Origin: Quercus robur
Taxonomy: Eukaryota > Streptophyta > Magnoliopsida > Fagales > Fagaceae
Assembly (NCBI RefSeq): GCF_932294415.1
Contig: NC_065541.1
Location: forward strand, 53,298,290-53,362,289
DNA: 64,000 nt
Direction of reading: 5' to 3'
Shown in pieces: positions 31,982 through 44,596 of this stretch; position 1 is the first letter of the stretch, and each line of letters starts with the position of its first letter. The position numbers and the translations under genes are program-made. A model generated the notes under the pieces. It saw only the letters and a list, made by a program, of their open reading frames with translations. It did no database searches and was not told where the DNA came from.

Positions 31982-32700
31982 AGCAATTGCATGCAAATCC
32001 GAACAAATATATAATTTGTAAGTTTGTCTAAACAATTAATATCTGACCCTCCAAAGTTGAAAGTTGGCGCAAAAAACATAAAAAAATAAAATGACCATCA
32101 GGCCCGCATCAGTAATATAAATATTGTGAGAGAAATGTTTTATAAAACACTCTCATAGGATACTTTTTTCTAAGGAAAAAAAAGAAAAAAAAAAACCATT
32201 TGCTAACAAAACAAAAATATGAAACCTTTACTTTAAAAAAAAAATTAGGAAAAAAATTCTTTAACATACTAATTCCAATCAATAATATCAATAAACCATC
32301 CACACTGATGACTCAACATCACCCCAACTTGTTCACAACACTTGTAACACCTCACCAATTCATGACTCTTGTTACCCATCCAAGAATAATGTTAGAGACA
32401 CTTAATTATACACCCAAATCTATAACATACGTCATCTTATACAAGACAAAATAATAATCACAAATTGAAATTTTGCAGTATTTTTTTATTGGGTAGATTC
32501 TAATTTACAAAACGAGTAAATTCTTCTTGCCTCAGCAACCAAGATTTATTTTTTTAAAAGAAGTAAAGAAAGAAAACCTTTTTTTATTTAAAAATTAGTA
32601 AAAGAAAGAAAACATTAAATGATTAAATAAATAACAAAACAAAGTAACTTATGTTAAAAAAAAAATTAAAAAAAAAAACTTATTTAAAAAATATAAAAGT
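31982..32700. other. Spacer upstream of copy B
   Basis: AT-rich with many A and T runs. No gene or repeat recognised. Confidence 0.3.
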
Positions 32701-33242
32701 GAAAAATAGTTCGATTAGTACGTTGGTTTTATCCAGCACCTTTCATTTATTTCTCTCTCTACATTTCGCAGTTTTATCACATTTCACATCAGAGATAGAG
32801 ATAGAGATAGAGATAGAGATAAAGATTTTACTCTCTTGTTCATCTCCAAAGGTAAAAGAATCCCAACTTCTCCTTCTTGTCTCTGTAAATCCTCTCACTC
32901 TCTCGCAAGTTCTGTGCCTCTGTAATTTTTTTTTTTTTTTTTTTTTGCACCAAGAAAAAGTATCTTTAATTTGTGAAATTGGCGATAATTTGTTCTGATT
33001 TGTTAAATTATTTTTTTTATTTTTGGTTTTGTGATTCGTTTACATGTGTAAAATTTCTCTCTTTCTCCTTTGTGGATGCAATCTCTCATGCCACTTCCTT
33101 TATTGCAGATATTTACTATTTAATTGTACTAATGTAATTGTGGTGAGGCTCAAATTTTGTGTTTTACAATGTGAATTCAGGTTTTGAAATCTGAACAGAC
33201 AACTGGGTTTTGCTCAGAATTTGGTATAGTTAATTACTTGAC

Positions 33243-36200
33243 ATGGAAGGGGGTATGGATTTCTTGAATTGCCTTGACCTGGACATGTCGTTGCAAATTC
33301 TGATGTATTTGAAGGACCCATCTGATCTTGCCCGTGTTAGTTCTGTGTCACGGTCTTGGCGAGATTTCGGTGAGCTAAAACATGTTACATGTGTACATCT
33401 GTGTTTTCTCAAGTATTATAGTTCATAGACACATAGATTTTCTAATGCTCAATAATCCATTTCATTTTGAGTATCAGAGTTTGTAAGTAATTAAAATAGG
33501 TCTCTTGTTGAGTTGTTTGTAGTAGTATTAGAAACTTTAAGTAATTGGAAGTACATGGAGAAAAATGGTTGGTATTAATACATGCAAGTAGTAGTGATTA
33601 TATGCATTAATTTTTAATGATTCTTTACTATAATATGATACAGATTTTTCACATAATTATAAAATAGAAAACATTGGGTAGTTTTTGCAGAGAAGTAGGT
33701 AATGAACTAGATTAGGGAAAGAGACTTATGAAGTAAGAAGACATTGTCATTTGGTAGAACTTTATGTTTTCCTAAAGCAAAAACGAATGAGAATGAATTG
33801 AAAGATTTAAACTCAAGAATGGACCGTTTGCATCTCTCAAATCTTATTTTTCCTCGAACTCTTTATAGTCCGCATCATTGTGTTTCTATCAATTTGTTAG
33901 TTTGAGAACTCTGAAACTACAGTGTTTGATTACTGGTTCAGAGCTTATGTGATTGAAATTTTGAGGGAAAATAATAATAGAAACCTCTTTTTCAAGGGGT
34001 TCAGTACCTGCGGGAAGTAAAGACACTGATAGTTTGAACTTTTTATGTACTGCAGTCATTGCAAATGGCCTTTTTAAGCAGTTGTGCTTGAGAATGTTTC
34101 CTCAGTTATCTAGAGTTGCTCGTGTTATGGAATTGAACAAATGTGGAGCAAAAGAGCCTGTAGAAGTTGGCTCTAGCTATTCAACGGAATGGGAATCTTT
34201 GGCAAGGAATCATAGGGTCTATGCTACTCTAGCTCGAGTTTGTACATCATTTCTTCCTGAGGATTGCATTTCAAAAGCAATTAGTGCTTCTAGCACTGAT
34301 AATTATCCGGAAGAAAGTATTGAAAATACTCTGCGACCAGCAGATATTGTTCCACATAGACCTTTGTACTGGTCAAGTAAAGGGCAAAAGAATCCTGCAG
34401 TTCCTGAGACACTAATATACAAGCTGAAGTCTGAGTTTTGTGTTATTACTGAAATAAAGATACGCCCTTTCGAAGGTATGCGTCAACATTTCTGCAAACT
34501 ATATGCCCTTCCAGTTTGTCTTGACCTTTTAAACATCTTTTAATGATGATGTGATCTGTCTATTTGTCCAGCTTACTTTCAGCCTGGTTCGCCTATATAT
34601 TCCGCCAAATCTGTGCGGTTTCAAATGGGTCATCCAAAAAGCCCTAATGATTTAGGGAGTCGTCTTCTGGGTGACCCATTGCCTTCTGCTGATGACACTT
34701 TCATATGGACCTACACTTCACCAGAATTTCCAATGGCTCAGGTGTGTTCTAGTGCTACCTTCTGTATTTCCTGTTGTTTTTCCTTTTACTTTTTTATTTT
34801 TTGTTTTTTAAGTGTGTGTTGGGGGTGTTCTGGGTTGAGAGAATTGTTAGGGATATGGGGTGTCTATTTGATTACAACCATTAAGGAGCTGAAGTGCACA
34901 GGTGTTGTTATGCTAACACCTAGCTAAAATGAAACTTTCTTTGCCAACAAAATCGGCTTATTGTTTGATTATAGCATAAAATTAAAAATTAAAAAGAAGA
35001 TTTGTTCTTCTGGTCTGCCTTCCACACCAGAACGGAGGGGCCAAGGATTCGAGGAGGTGGAATATGAAAGATATTTTAACTCAATTGGGCAGCCCATTCC
35101 TGATTAACTTACCTATACCTGAAAACATCAGCCCATCTAGCCACATGTGAAACTCTATTCATGCTTATATATGATGTGCAACTAAATTGAAAAGTTGAAA
35201 GTCGGTATGATTTATCAATTATAAGTGTAACTATAGATTCTAGGTCACTTGTCCTCACCCCCCTCATCTCATGAAGAGCCTGAAGTGAATTGAAGAAGCT
35301 GGATTTGGCAACAGCCTGAGAAGGAGCCATCAAATTGCCTGCCCTCTCTGCAAATACTTGGGTAATGTAAATAGTTACAGTCAATTTGATTTTTGCGCAT
35401 ATGTTACGTTAGACTGTGCGCAGGTCAGATTGTGCGGGTTGAGGGAAAAAAATTTAACCAATTTTCCATTAGTGGGTTTGAAAAATTCTAAACCACCGCC
35501 GTCGCACCAACATACAAAAATGGTGGGTCAGTTGAAAATTTGGGTGGTTTCAACTCAATGGATTGCGCAGGTTAGTTTTAGTTAAACTTCAAAATTTATT
35601 TTGCCATTTACGAATAAAATTTAAAAAGTATTTCCTCTAAAACCCATAAAATATTGAAGGATTTACAACAAAAATATAAACCATTAAAGGAAATAATAGG
35701 AAGTGACCACTTCTCATAAATCAAAGTACACGCGTCTTAAGTTATGAGTACTTTCTACATTTTTCTATATAAAAAAAGGCTTACCATATCCATGTCAATA
35801 TTTATGCTTACAAATATGTTGGTGAAGTATGTCATTTTCTATATTAACATGTGTAAATCATGGATTTAATTTTTTTTTTTTTAAATCTTACATATTATAT
35901 GAGATATAGATTAAAAAAGACATGAAATTATGTGTGTGTGTGTGTGTGTGTAGGCTGGTTGGGCAGGTCAGGCAGTTAGGGTGGATTGAGTTGGTTGGTG
36001 CACAAGCCTAATGTGATGAATTCCCCTCTGCAAAAGCTTCAGCAATGAAAGGGATTCAGATTCACCCTGATTTTTGTGCATATATGGAAGAACCCTAGCT
36101 AGTGAACTAATATATATAGCACAACACAGATAATGGATTTTATGCACACCATTCTATGGTAAGAAAGGTTGATCTTACTGTTTGATCGAAAAATAACACT

Positions 36201-38987
36201 GCTCCCCAGCCATAACGACATTAGGAATTCTTCCATGGTAATTGCATCCTTGTATGAGAAGTGCCCTCCCATTCTTATTGAAATTTTCAGTTCTACAAAA
36301 TTAGACTCATCTGATATAAGATAAAAGCAAAGTACTTAAGATTTGTGAGATTACAATCTTTTCCTTTTCTGTTTTTGCGTGGCAGTTTTAATGATAACTT
36401 TGGATGATATGAAATCATTCATTCATTTTTCTTGCAATTTATAATAGCTGACTTCTTTAATGACTTTCTCTTGAACAGGAAAGTTGCTTGCAGAAGTTTA
36501 CGCTTCCAGAACCTGTTCTTTGCATTGGTGGAATTTTGCAGATTGAGCTGCTGGGTAGGGTTCAGACACAAGAAGTGGATGGCTTATTCTATATTTGGTT
36601 TGTTCTATACACTCCTTTTCATAGTCTTGTTGCATACTCATCAATGGTTATGCTATGGAGGCCTTATTAAGCCTATGAAATGCTGATGTCCTTGATAGTA
36701 TTTTACGGCCCATAAAAAATTATTTTTGTTTTCTTACATGCTACATATAATAAATATAATCTATACCATGTACCACTACTTTTAGGCTTCAACAAATTTA
36801 TGAATTTCATTTCGTTCTGGCTGGAATGGCCAGAAAATTTCATGCCAGTACCTCGGGATGAATTCCGGACCATTCTGGTCTGTTTCAGCCATTCCGGCCT
36901 ATTTCATGCTGGATTTATTTTTTTTATCCCTCATTTCACTCTAAAATCTAACTCCAAAGAAATCAAAGAAAAAGAAAAAGATGAGAAGAGAAGAGAGATT
37001 CAAAAGAGGTTCACGTTGATGAACGTGAGTGGTGCTTCGCCATGAGAGAATTCCTATGGTAGGGATGAGTGAAGAAGATACTGATATTTGCTGGGCTCTA
37101 GTTCTCACCATTTGTAAAGACATGCCTTTTGCAGTCCTTTTTTTGAGATTGCTGGGCTCTAGTTCACCATTTGCAAAGTCATGCTTTTTTTTGCAGTCCT
37201 TTTTTTTTAGAAGATCTGTGGCGATGGCCTTCAGTAAATTGCATCCGAATGAACCTACCTTTTTGAGTTTTTCTTTGTTTATCAGACTATCTGCTTCCAG
37301 TTTGTTTACCACACCATTCCAAGCAACAGCTTGTAAGATGAAATGATGTAATAAAAGTAGAAGATTGAAAAGACTTCATGAAAGAAAGATTTTAAAAATC
37401 TAGCCAATTGGGGTAGGAAAATTCTTGGAAGCTTCCTCTTTTACAAATGCCCCAACATCTATATTTATTTACAAAAGAACCAAATTGTCTTAGTTTTTTA
37501 AATTACTCATCTGATTAGTTTATTAGGAATTTTCTTTAATGTCTATATTAAAATCATTGATTTATATTATTATTTAACTAAATAATAAGTAATAAATTAT
37601 TATATATATATATATACACACACACATAAAATTATATATTAGTGGTAACCCAAAACGGTACACCAAAATAGATCAGTACCGAAATACTCTGTTCCAATGG
37701 ATGAACCAAAACGGGCGCTAAAATAGCATTCAAAACATTAGGCTTAAATAATTTTCGAAAAGTGATGTGCATTGCTTTATTGCTTTCGGTTCATACACAT
37801 TGTTTTTACAAATTGGGCAATGTGAGGTAAAAGGTTACCCCTGGAGAGGGAAGGATAAGAGTAAATCCAGATAGGATTTACTGAAGCAGAAGGGGAAAAG
37901 GATAGACAATGAGATTAGTATTTCTGTGTCACCAATTTGCTACTATGTTCACCTCCTCTGCTTTGACTTATATTAGGAAATTTTCTAAAATCCATTTTCT
38001 TCTGCATGTAGGGATTATCATAGTATGTTATATCCCAAAGCCACATGGAAGAAAATTATGCAGCAGCTGATGAAGTTTGAATTTGATTGAATTAAACTTC
38101 ATCAGCTGCTGCATAATTATCTTCCCTGTGACCTTGGGACATAACATAGTAAATAGTTTGTGCTCTTGGAAATTTGATTTTTTTTGAAAAAAAAAACTTT
38201 CCTTATAACACTTTCATCTTAATAATAGCCTAAGCTTTGTCAAAATGACTAGGGACTGACTTTTTTGACAAGTAAATCTGTTGAAAAAAGCATAACTAGA
38301 AAACACTAGTCCACAGGATGTATTTGGGTATACACCAATTACCAGGGACTGGCTTAAATTAACAGGCAGATGCCTAAAACTAGGGTCTGTTAGTTTCTGT
38401 GGAATATTAGGTTCAGTTAGTGTTTGTGGAATATTAAATTGTGAAAGGCTGGAAGGAAGTGTACCAATGAAATTTGATACAAGGTTATCAAAATTATTGC
38501 TGATTGGTATGCTATTATATTCACTGTATGCATGGTTCAACATTATCAATGCATGTAAATCTAGCCTCTCTCTCCCCCCACAGAAGCCTCCTACAAAAGA
38601 ATGGCATGTAGGGCATATTTGTTTCTTTCCAAACTAATGATCTCCTCTTCTTGTGCTGCAAGTAAGATTAATGACAGAAAGTTTGCAATTTTCAGCATGT
38701 CTTATGTTCGAGTTATGGGGCGTCCCTTATCTCCAGCACTTCGTGTAGAAATTCTTGAGCCATCTGGGACATTTGTCTTGAAGAAGGACATGCAAGGCAA
38801 GTTTCATACCCAACCAGGTTTACCTGAGAATGAGGCCCGTGAAATCCCTAATGATCGATGGCAAAGACGTATCAGATATTTGCAACATTTTGTGGACATA
38901 TTGCAGGGAAATGCAAACGTAGTAGAAATTGAAGAATATGAATCAGGTGAAGAGGAAGATGAAGCAGAGGAAGAATATCCTCTCTGA
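33243..38987 (+). CDS. F-box protein At4g00755-like, copy B
   Basis: Exons 33243-33369, 34056-34475, 34572-34741, 36479-36597 and 38696-38987 join in frame to 375 residues. The F-box at residues 1-42 (CLDLDMSLQILMYLKDPSDL, SRSWRDF) keeps the conserved Trp. The main domain is preserved ([101 protein letters not shown]). The C-terminus is a short acidic tail, [20 protein letters not shown]. Of the three copies this has the simplest intron 1, without the SINE and LTR found in A and C, while its introns 3 and 4 have their own insertions. By family knowledge a likely SCF substrate adaptor; the target is unknown. Confidence 0.87.
35408..36015. mobile_element. Unclassified insertion in copy B intron 3
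   Basis: The flanks CATATGTTACGT and GATGAATTCCCCTCTGC are continuous in copy A (ATATGTGACGTATTCCCCTCTGC), so about 600 bp were inserted in B. The insert includes a (GT)n tract (about 35933-35951) and GC-richer ends with GCAGGT phrases. Termini and duplications are unclear. Confidence 0.5.
36790..37737. mobile_element. Insertion in copy B intron 4, probably hAT type
   Basis: A 948-bp insert is bounded by a perfect 8-bp duplication, TTAGGCTT (36782-36789 and 37738-37745). Copy C has a single uninterrupted site here (GAGTCTTAAATAATT). Eight bases fit the hAT superfamily, but the terminal inverted repeats are weak. Inside is an imperfect duplication of about 60 bp (37093-37200, TGCTGGGCTCTAGTT twice). 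Confidence 0.6.
38023..38149. mobile_element. Foldback MITE / long hairpin in copy B intron 4
   Basis: Two arms of about 55 bases pair almost perfectly around a 15-base loop; the inner 24 bases (ATTATGCAGCAGCTGATGAA and onward) pair without mismatch. Termini GTATGTTAT and ATAACATAG are flanked by TA on each side, a Tc1/mariner-like target. Copies A and C lack it at the same point in intron 4. The transcript would form a long stable hairpin, so small RNA production is possible. Confidence 0.75.
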
Positions 38988-41715
38988 ATTTGACATATGT
39001 TAGATAACTTATATCCAATCCCTCTAAACACCCCCCCACCCCAACAAAAAAAAAGGGGGAAAAATAAAATTAAATGTGTTTTTGAACTGAGTAGCTGCAA
39101 ATGTTGCAGTAATTTATCATCTCAAGGCCTTTCTGTACGAAGAACTACGCAAAAAAAAAATCCACTTCCTATACAGTCTTTCTATCTAGTGTTGTATAGC
39201 CTTGACTTCTTCTTTTTCCCTGTTTTAGTGGTATTGCACTATTACTATTATCAGTATGAGCATCAATAATTATGTTCTCTCACTGTTGGTGAGTTTACTA
39301 TGACTTACCAAGTTAAATCTTTTAATGTAGAGATGAAATTAGTTGGTTTGAAAGTAACTGATAGAAATTATTTGCAAATGGTGGAAATACTGAAATTAAT
39401 TTGAAAGAAGGCCAGGTTGGGTTCCCATTTAAAACAATTGCTGTTGGAGGCAAATTTGCTTATGATGTCAGGGATCTTCTTAAACAATATTCAGTACCGA
39501 AAGTCAGGGGATGGCTATTGTTTTTAGTTTCCTACTTTCTATTTTGTGTGTAATATTTTTTCTTTCTTTTAAGTAGCTCTAGGACTTTGCAATTGTTACT
39601 ATGACTGAAGTTTTGTGATTTTATTTAAGTTGTATTTTTATTTGCAAGTGTAGAGAGATGAATGTAGAAAGGCTCCCAAAGTAGCTTTGTAATATATGCC
39701 CATCCAACTTATTATAATAAATAAATAAATAAAAAAGAAAAAAGAAAGAAAGAAAGTAATATATAACCATACAAACATTTTGTTTATGATTATTTAGTGT
39801 CTTAGCGAACAACATTTTCTTTCAACTATTCTTTTATTTTGTGTACGTTTGTTTTTTCTTTTTTAATAATTCTTTTTTTTTTTTAATCCAAAATGTTAAA
39901 ATGCCAAAATATGAGCAAACCTTTTTTTTTTTAAACAAAATTTCAGGAGGAGCTTTTTAACTATGACCCAAATGATTTAAAGACCGAATTTGTGACCGCC
40001 AAATTCTGGTTACAAGTCCCACCCATAAATTTAGAATTTCCTTATTTTACAATACCAAACACAACGACTGATAAATCCCCTCTCAGATTTTGGCTTCTTG
40101 TAAAATTTCAAATTCAAATCTTACCCAAACAAACCGTTATAAATTTATAGGTGCAATTTATATTGTTATGAAATTTACAATTTTATGTTTTAAAAGTGTT
40201 TATCCGTAATTTGGAAGTTATCACTTTATGCCCCTTGAGATGGCCTCTATTAGTCCTCCATAGTATTTACATGAAGGTAGATTGTAATTTACTTTTTTTA
40301 TACATCAAAGTCTGAAAGAACCTATTATTTTTCATCAATATTAATTCACAAATGACAATCAATAATGTTCTAAGCCTACTAATGTTATAACTTTTTAAAG
40401 CATATTTAAAAAATTAAAAATTAAAAAGTCATAAGTTTTTATAACAGTATTCTAATTTTAACAATCACAATCTGCCTACCAAAAAATAAGGACATCTCTT
40501 GAGTCTTGACCATTCATTTAAAAATGACATTATTGTCTTGACCATTCTAATTTATTCATCACGGTTCAACCTCGGTTCGACCTCGGTCCAACCTCAAAAA
40601 TCTTGAACCTCTTCGTTTTACGGTTCATTGAACGGTTCGGATCTGAAAACCTTGCTCCATAACCCGCCTCATCCTTTCAACAAATAATAATAATAATAAT
40701 AATAATTAACTAAATGAATAAAGTTGTAAAAATGAGGGTTTTATAAAAGTCAATAACACATACACATCTCTTTCAACAACCATAGCATATATTCAGATTC
40801 ATAAGCACAGAGCAACACTTTGCTTGGCATAAAAATCCTAGCAAGCAATAGGATTTAGAAGTAGAATGGTTGGTTATCTTGCAATAAGATTTGGAGGGGG
40901 ATTTATTTCAAGTGGTTAAAGTAACAACTAACAACTTCCAAATCAAAGATAAACATTTTTAAAGCGAGTCTAATAATAGGTGGATAAATTGTAATTAACC
41001 ATTTATATAATCATAAATTGCTATTTATGTTGTTTGTAAATATTACTTAGAATAAAAAAATCAATTGAATTAATCAAAATTTTACCAATAATAATAATAA
41101 ATAAATATATAAAACAAAAAGGTGTATATATGGATTGAGGCTAGTGTATAATAAAATTTAGTGAAAAGTTAACAAATGTCCTAAGGACATTGGTTTAAGA
41201 GCTATTTTAGAACCTTGTTATGGAAAAAAAAAAAAAAGTAACTAACTTTTTGATAATTTTTTATATTTTTCATAAAATCAGTATTAAAACTTTTTAAAAA
41301 TAGTTTATTAATTATTGTCCTAAGGACATCCATTAACAAAACTCATAAGTCATAAAAGTTACTAGTGTGCCAAGTGGATATCCTACCTAATTGCTGCGAG
41401 TTGTAAACTTGTAATGTTAAAAAAATTATCTCTCTCTCTCTCTCTCTCTCCCCGCTAGAGCAGCAGAAAAAATACTTGGTACTTGGTAGTTGACACTTGT
41501 CAGTAGCTAAATCCTAACAACTCAATCCTTGGATTTTGCCTAAAATTCATGATGCCCCTTCCCATATAACTTTTTTAAGATATAAATTTAAACACATCCT
41601 GTTCCTTTACACTCATGCCATTTAATTCTTCAAATGTTGTTTTGTCATATAAGACAAAACCAAGACTATTATAAAATTATATAAAAGAAAAAAAAAAAAA
41701 AAAACACTACGCACA
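38988..41715. other. B-C spacer, mostly unrecognised
   Basis: This starts with 3' flank homologous to that of copy A (39103-39260). A short coding-like patch lies at 39385-39520. The rest is strongly AT-rich, with a (TAA)n tract near 40685-40705 and a (TC)11 microsatellite at 41429-41450. No gene seen. Confidence 0.35.
41429..41450. repeat. (TC)11 microsatellite
   Basis: Eleven uninterrupted TC dinucleotides in the B-C spacer. Confidence 0.95.
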
Positions 41716-42451
41716 CTTGGCTCGATGGTCACTCTACAAGTATAAGTGTTTGTGGGATGTAGGAGTAAAAGCTGGGTTTAAGTTTCCAAGAGGAGGAGGT
41801 ATGCCATGCATCAAATGCATGTTTTCTCTCTCTCACATGGAGGTGGATCCCACATGAACATGCATTCGATGCATGGTGTATTTTTTAGACTAGGGAGCAA
41901 ACATGGGGTATTTTCTAAAAAACATGCATTCTACAAAGAGTTTCACACATATACACTTAGATTTAGACTATAATATAATTTCTATTTTGTATAATTAAAA
42001 AAAAAAAAAAAAACTCAACTCAATTATTGGGCACATACTAGTCGGTTCAACTTGTTAAGTTTCGAGTTAAAATATCGAGTAAGTACACTAAAAATTAATT
42101 GATGTCTTGTTCATAAATACTTGGCGTGATGGTTACTCTATAAGTATAAGTGTTTGTGGAGTGTGAAGGTAAAAGCCGAGTTCAAGTTTCCAAGAAGAGG
42201 AGATATGCCATACATCAGATGCATTTTTTTCTCTCTCACATGGAGGTAAACTCCACACAAACATGCATTCGATGCATGATATATTTTTTAGACTAGGGAG
42301 GAAACATGGGGAATTTTCTAAGAAACATGCATCCCACATGGAGTACATATATATACTTTTTTTTTTTTTTGAGAAATGAGTACATATATATATACTTAGA
42401 TTTAGACTATAATATAATTTTTATCTTGTATAAAAAATAAAAATAAAAAAA

Positions 42452-43270
42452 GATAAAAATGCAAAATTAACCCTCTAATTTTTAGTATTTTTTATTTCAA
42501 TCATCTAACTTTTAGTTTTGTCATTTCAGTTCTCTAATTTTTAATTGTTGTCAATTTGTTACTCCGTTAAACTCCAATTATGTCATGTCATTAATTGAGC
42601 CAAAACGATGTCGTTTTGGTTTTTTTTTTTTTATAATAAATTTTTATTAATAAATTTTGGAATTTAAAGAAAATAAAAATAAAAATAAAAATAAAATAAA
42701 AAACCGAGGTCACCCAAATCACTCACTGAAATTTACATCTCACAACCTTACCTTCCCAAACACCAAAATCCCCTCCCACCCTTATCTCCACCATTCCTTT
42801 CTCGGCTTTTCAAGTTTGCCCTCTATCGCTGCCACCACTCCTCCTCCTCCTCTTCCTCTGATAACTGATGGTGGGACTCGCTCCTCAAGAGCACAATCAA
42901 GACCTTCGATTCTTTCTTCAATCCTTGCCCAAATGATCTTCACAAAGACGTTGGAATTGCCGCCGACGACAATGAAGAGAAACGACGCAAAGAAGAAGAC
43001 TGGAATTGGGAAAGCATTTCGACGAAATCGACTCCCAAGAGCAACTTGTCTCTATCTTGAAGGTATAAAGGTTTTTCATTTTTGGGTTCTTTACGTTTTC
43101 TAATTATTTTTATTTATTTTAGTTCTGTTTTTCCATATTTGGTTCCATTTCTTGTTAGTAATTTGACCATTAATAAGTGCGTGTTATGTTAATATCAGTG
43201 AGTGATTTGGTTGTGGAATGATTTACAAGCTTTTGTCAGTGAGTGATTTGGGTGTGTAATGATTCCTCGG

Positions 43271-43306
<36 letters not shown>

Positions 43307-44362
43307 TTAATTTTCTTTGAATTCTGAAATTTATTTATAAAAAAAACCTAAAACGACTAAGTTTTGGCTCAATTAACGACAGGAAAATACTGGAATTTAA
43401 CGGTAGACGTGTGCAAAAAACCGAGGAATCGAACAAATTGACTGAACCATTGCCAAAATTTCGGTTCAGTTTCGGTTTCACTTTTTAAAAACTGAAATTT
43501 TCGGTTTTGGTTTCGGTTCTAGATTTTTTCACCCCGAAACCGACTAAACTGACCAATATATATATTTAAGTAACTTTAATCAGTGGCTTAACCGAAATGA
43601 GTGGTATGCTCCTTGTGGTTTGGCTAGTTGATCCAGTGTTCGAGCCCTCTTTTATTTAAAATACGGAAATACCCCTCTTTTATTTCTTCCCTTTTCTTTT
43701 CTTCGGCCCCCCTTACGCAACCTTTTCTCTCAATTTTTTCTGTCTCTTTCTACCCTTTTCCTTGGAATCTCTCCGAGTTTCTTCTCTTCGCTTCAGATCG
43801 ATGAAGACCAACTGTAACAGATCTCTACTTCCCTGATCTTTCGTATATCTCAGATTCTCATATAATCGGTGAGTTTTTTTTACACTTTAGGCTGTGTTTG
43901 TTTTGTTTCGTTTATACTGAGAATTTTTTTTTTTTTTTTTCTTTCAAGTGAACGGTGATTTTGCTTTAGAGTGATCTGTGTGAAAAGTTTTGAGCTTGTG
44001 GTTTTTATCGATTCTGAGTGTGATTTTATATGCTTTGGTTTTTGCTTTATCGTTTGAAAGAGTGTGGTTTTGAAAATCTCAATAACCCTCTCTTTGGAAA
44101 ACTGAAAACCGACTGAAACCGAAATACACCGAAACCGATGGTTTTCCAGCCATTTCGGTTGAGAATTTCACCAACCGAAATATTCGGTTTCGGTTGGCCA
44201 TGCCCATACATACCGACCGAAACCGAACCGAGCACACCCCTATTTAATGGATTACCAAATTGACAACAATTGAAAGTTAAATGACTGAAATGACAAAACT
44301 GAAAGTTAGAGAACTAAAATGAAAAAGACTGAAAGTTAGAGGCACAGTTTTGCATTTTTGCC
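42452..44362. mobile_element. Mutator-like element with ~230-bp TIRs (Pack-MULE-like)
   Basis: The left TIR (from AAAAATGCAAAATTAACC) matches the inverse of the right end (ending GTTTTGCATTTTTGCC) over at least 115 bp and then on through TTAATTGAGCCAAAACGA to about 230 bp once the nested hAT MITE in the right arm is discounted. The interior (42700-43100) is more GC-rich and opens a 148-codon frame with Pro-rich and basic stretches, which resembles captured gene DNA; no family recognised. No transposase, so non-autonomous. Confidence 0.75.
43404..44242. mobile_element. hAT-type element nested in the MULE right arm
   Basis: Ends TAGACGTGTGCAAAAAACCG and CGAGCACACCCCTA are imperfect inverted repeats of the TAGGGGTGTGC type. 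They are flanked by TTTAACGG and TTTAATGG, an 8-bp duplication with one change. Subterminal CGGTTTCGGTT motifs recur in both orientations. The interior has leader-like CT-rich DNA with a GT-type donor near 43868, possibly captured host sequence. Confidence 0.8.
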
Positions 44363-44419
44363 AAAATTTTTTTTAAAAAAAGACTCAACTCAATTATTGG
44401 GTACATACTAGTCGGTTCA

Positions 44420-44596
44420 AGCTCATATCTTGGCTAGGCAAGCCAAATTTTTGAATGTGTGTAATATTTGTGTAGAGGATACTCCACCCAGTATAGCAGA
44501 TCAAGTTCAAATAGATGTAGGCGAATGTAACTTTATTTCTAGTTAATGAAAGCATTTGAAAGGGCTGATTATCAAAAAAAAAAAAAAAAACTTGTT
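44420..44596 (+). mobile_element. Short poly-A-tailed retroinsert (LINE 3' tail?)
   Basis: About 175 bp ending GGGCTGATTATC and 16 A interrupt the second 400-bp unit: unit 1 reads CGGTTCAACTTGTTAAG continuously. The 3' end resembles the tails of the L1 pieces elsewhere in the window. Confidence 0.55.

Noticed and set aside
36941-37346. ORFs of 123 and 105 codons on opposite strands in copy B intron 4
   Set aside because: They mirror each other across a duplicated ~60-bp segment within a transposable insertion and have no family motif.
41716-41800. tRNA gene at the start of the 400-bp repeat
   Set aside because: The boxes are degenerate and too far apart, and the sequence is duplicated at 42119. 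More likely a SINE head.
42657-43103. Functional gene from the 148-codon ORF
   Set aside because: It lies between the TIRs of a MULE, begins with low-complexity Lys/Asn from an (AAAAT)n tract and has no recognised domain. Kept only as possible captured DNA.
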